Assembly: GCF_000092025.1 (NCBI RefSeq)
Contig: NC_003064.2
Coordinates: 124,001-188,000 of the forward strand
Origin: Agrobacterium fabrum str. C58
GTDB taxonomy: Bacteria; Pseudomonadota; Alphaproteobacteria; Rhizobiales; Rhizobiaceae
DNA length: 64,000 nucleotides
Reading direction: 5' to 3'
In this document: piece by piece, positions 63,904 to 64,000 of the stretch
How positions within the stretch are numbered: the stretch's first letter is position 1
Layout of the letters: the number at the start of each line of letters is the position of its first letter
Notes under the pieces: generated by a model
Database searches by the model: none
Seen by the model: only the letters and a program-made list of their open reading frames with translations
What the model was told of the DNA's origin: nothing
Program-made: the position numbers and the translations under genes

Positions 63904-64000
63904 CTAGTCCCGTCGTCTCTCTCTTCTCATGCGCTCATGCTGCCGGCGTGCGTCTTCTGCCATGATCTGGCTTAGCCTTGCTGACTCAAGGGTCCGCAGT
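63904..64000 (-). CDS. C-terminal tail of a gene continuing beyond the window
   Basis: The minus strand reads an open frame from the window edge to TAG at 63904-63906, ending ARLSQIMAEDARRQHERM followed by a run of Arg and Glu. Such a charged helical tail is common at the ends of plasmid mobilisation and other DNA-handling proteins, but about 31 residues are too few to name it. Confidence 0.35.
   Translation of the reverse strand, partial: LRTLESARLSQIMAEDARRQHERMRRERRRD

Noticed and set aside
1..64000. CRISPR arrays, tRNA, rRNA and intact insertion sequences
   Set aside because: No regularly spaced repeats, no cloverleaf-like or rRNA sequence and no transposase were recognised; the repeats found are short and dispersed.

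Overview
The window looks like part of an Agrobacterium/Rhizobiaceae accessory replicon of the pAt megaplasmid type. The reasons are the att/blc (attKLM) lactone cluster, the att ABC-transporter genes, a VirB/AvhB-type type IV secretion system (T4SS), an EexN-like exclusion lipoprotein, and typical rhizobial codon use and regulators. No rRNA, tRNA, CRISPR array or intact insertion sequence was recognised. Product names come from motif recognition only; no search was run.

Layout. (1) 1-902: edge-truncated nucleotidyltransferase-HEPN protein. (2) 1065-13228: one coherent accessory locus. A leftward operon encodes a class III aminotransferase, a ThDP enzyme, an SDR and an atypical PhoB-like regulator. 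A second leftward unit encodes another PhoB-like regulator and a CqsA/KBL-type alpha-oxoamine synthase. A GntR/FCD regulator is divergent from a polyamine/opine-type ABC importer (attA1-A2-B-C like). A shared motif (TGTGACATCAT and variants) lies in all three promoter regions, which suggests a single regulon that makes, imports and senses a small molecule. (3) 13714-17834: attE-H-like LolD/FtsX exporter with a frameshifted permease and a CrtC/AttH-like secreted protein. (4) 18352-22707: blcR and blcABC, gamma-butyrolactone catabolism, with operator and terminator. (5) 23-35 kb: a patchwork of small stress, detoxification and acetyltransferase genes with their own regulators, carrying dispersed intergenic repeats and several decayed genes.

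(6) 35510-46110: winged-helix regulator divergent from a complete virB1-virB11-type operon with an exclusion lipoprotein between B5 and B6. VirB1 has lost its catalytic Glu and VirB11 has Ala in place of the last Walker A Gly. No relaxase or coupling protein is in the window. A decayed hydroxyacid dehydrogenase follows. (7) 47-53 kb: glycine-zipper lipoprotein, two-component pair and MacAB-like exporter. (8) 53.3-63.5 kb: ArsR remnant and a redox/catabolic set (SDRs, quinone oxidoreductases, F420-reductase-like enzyme, two LysR regulators, monooxygenase-like protein, hydrolase, Gfo/Idh/MocA oxidoreductase). The window ends in the 3' tail of another leftward gene.

The strongest candidate for an undescribed system is region 2: an alpha-oxoamine synthase of the family that makes CAI-1/LAI-1-type signals, coupled to two atypical response regulators, tailoring enzymes and an importer under one apparent FCD regulator.
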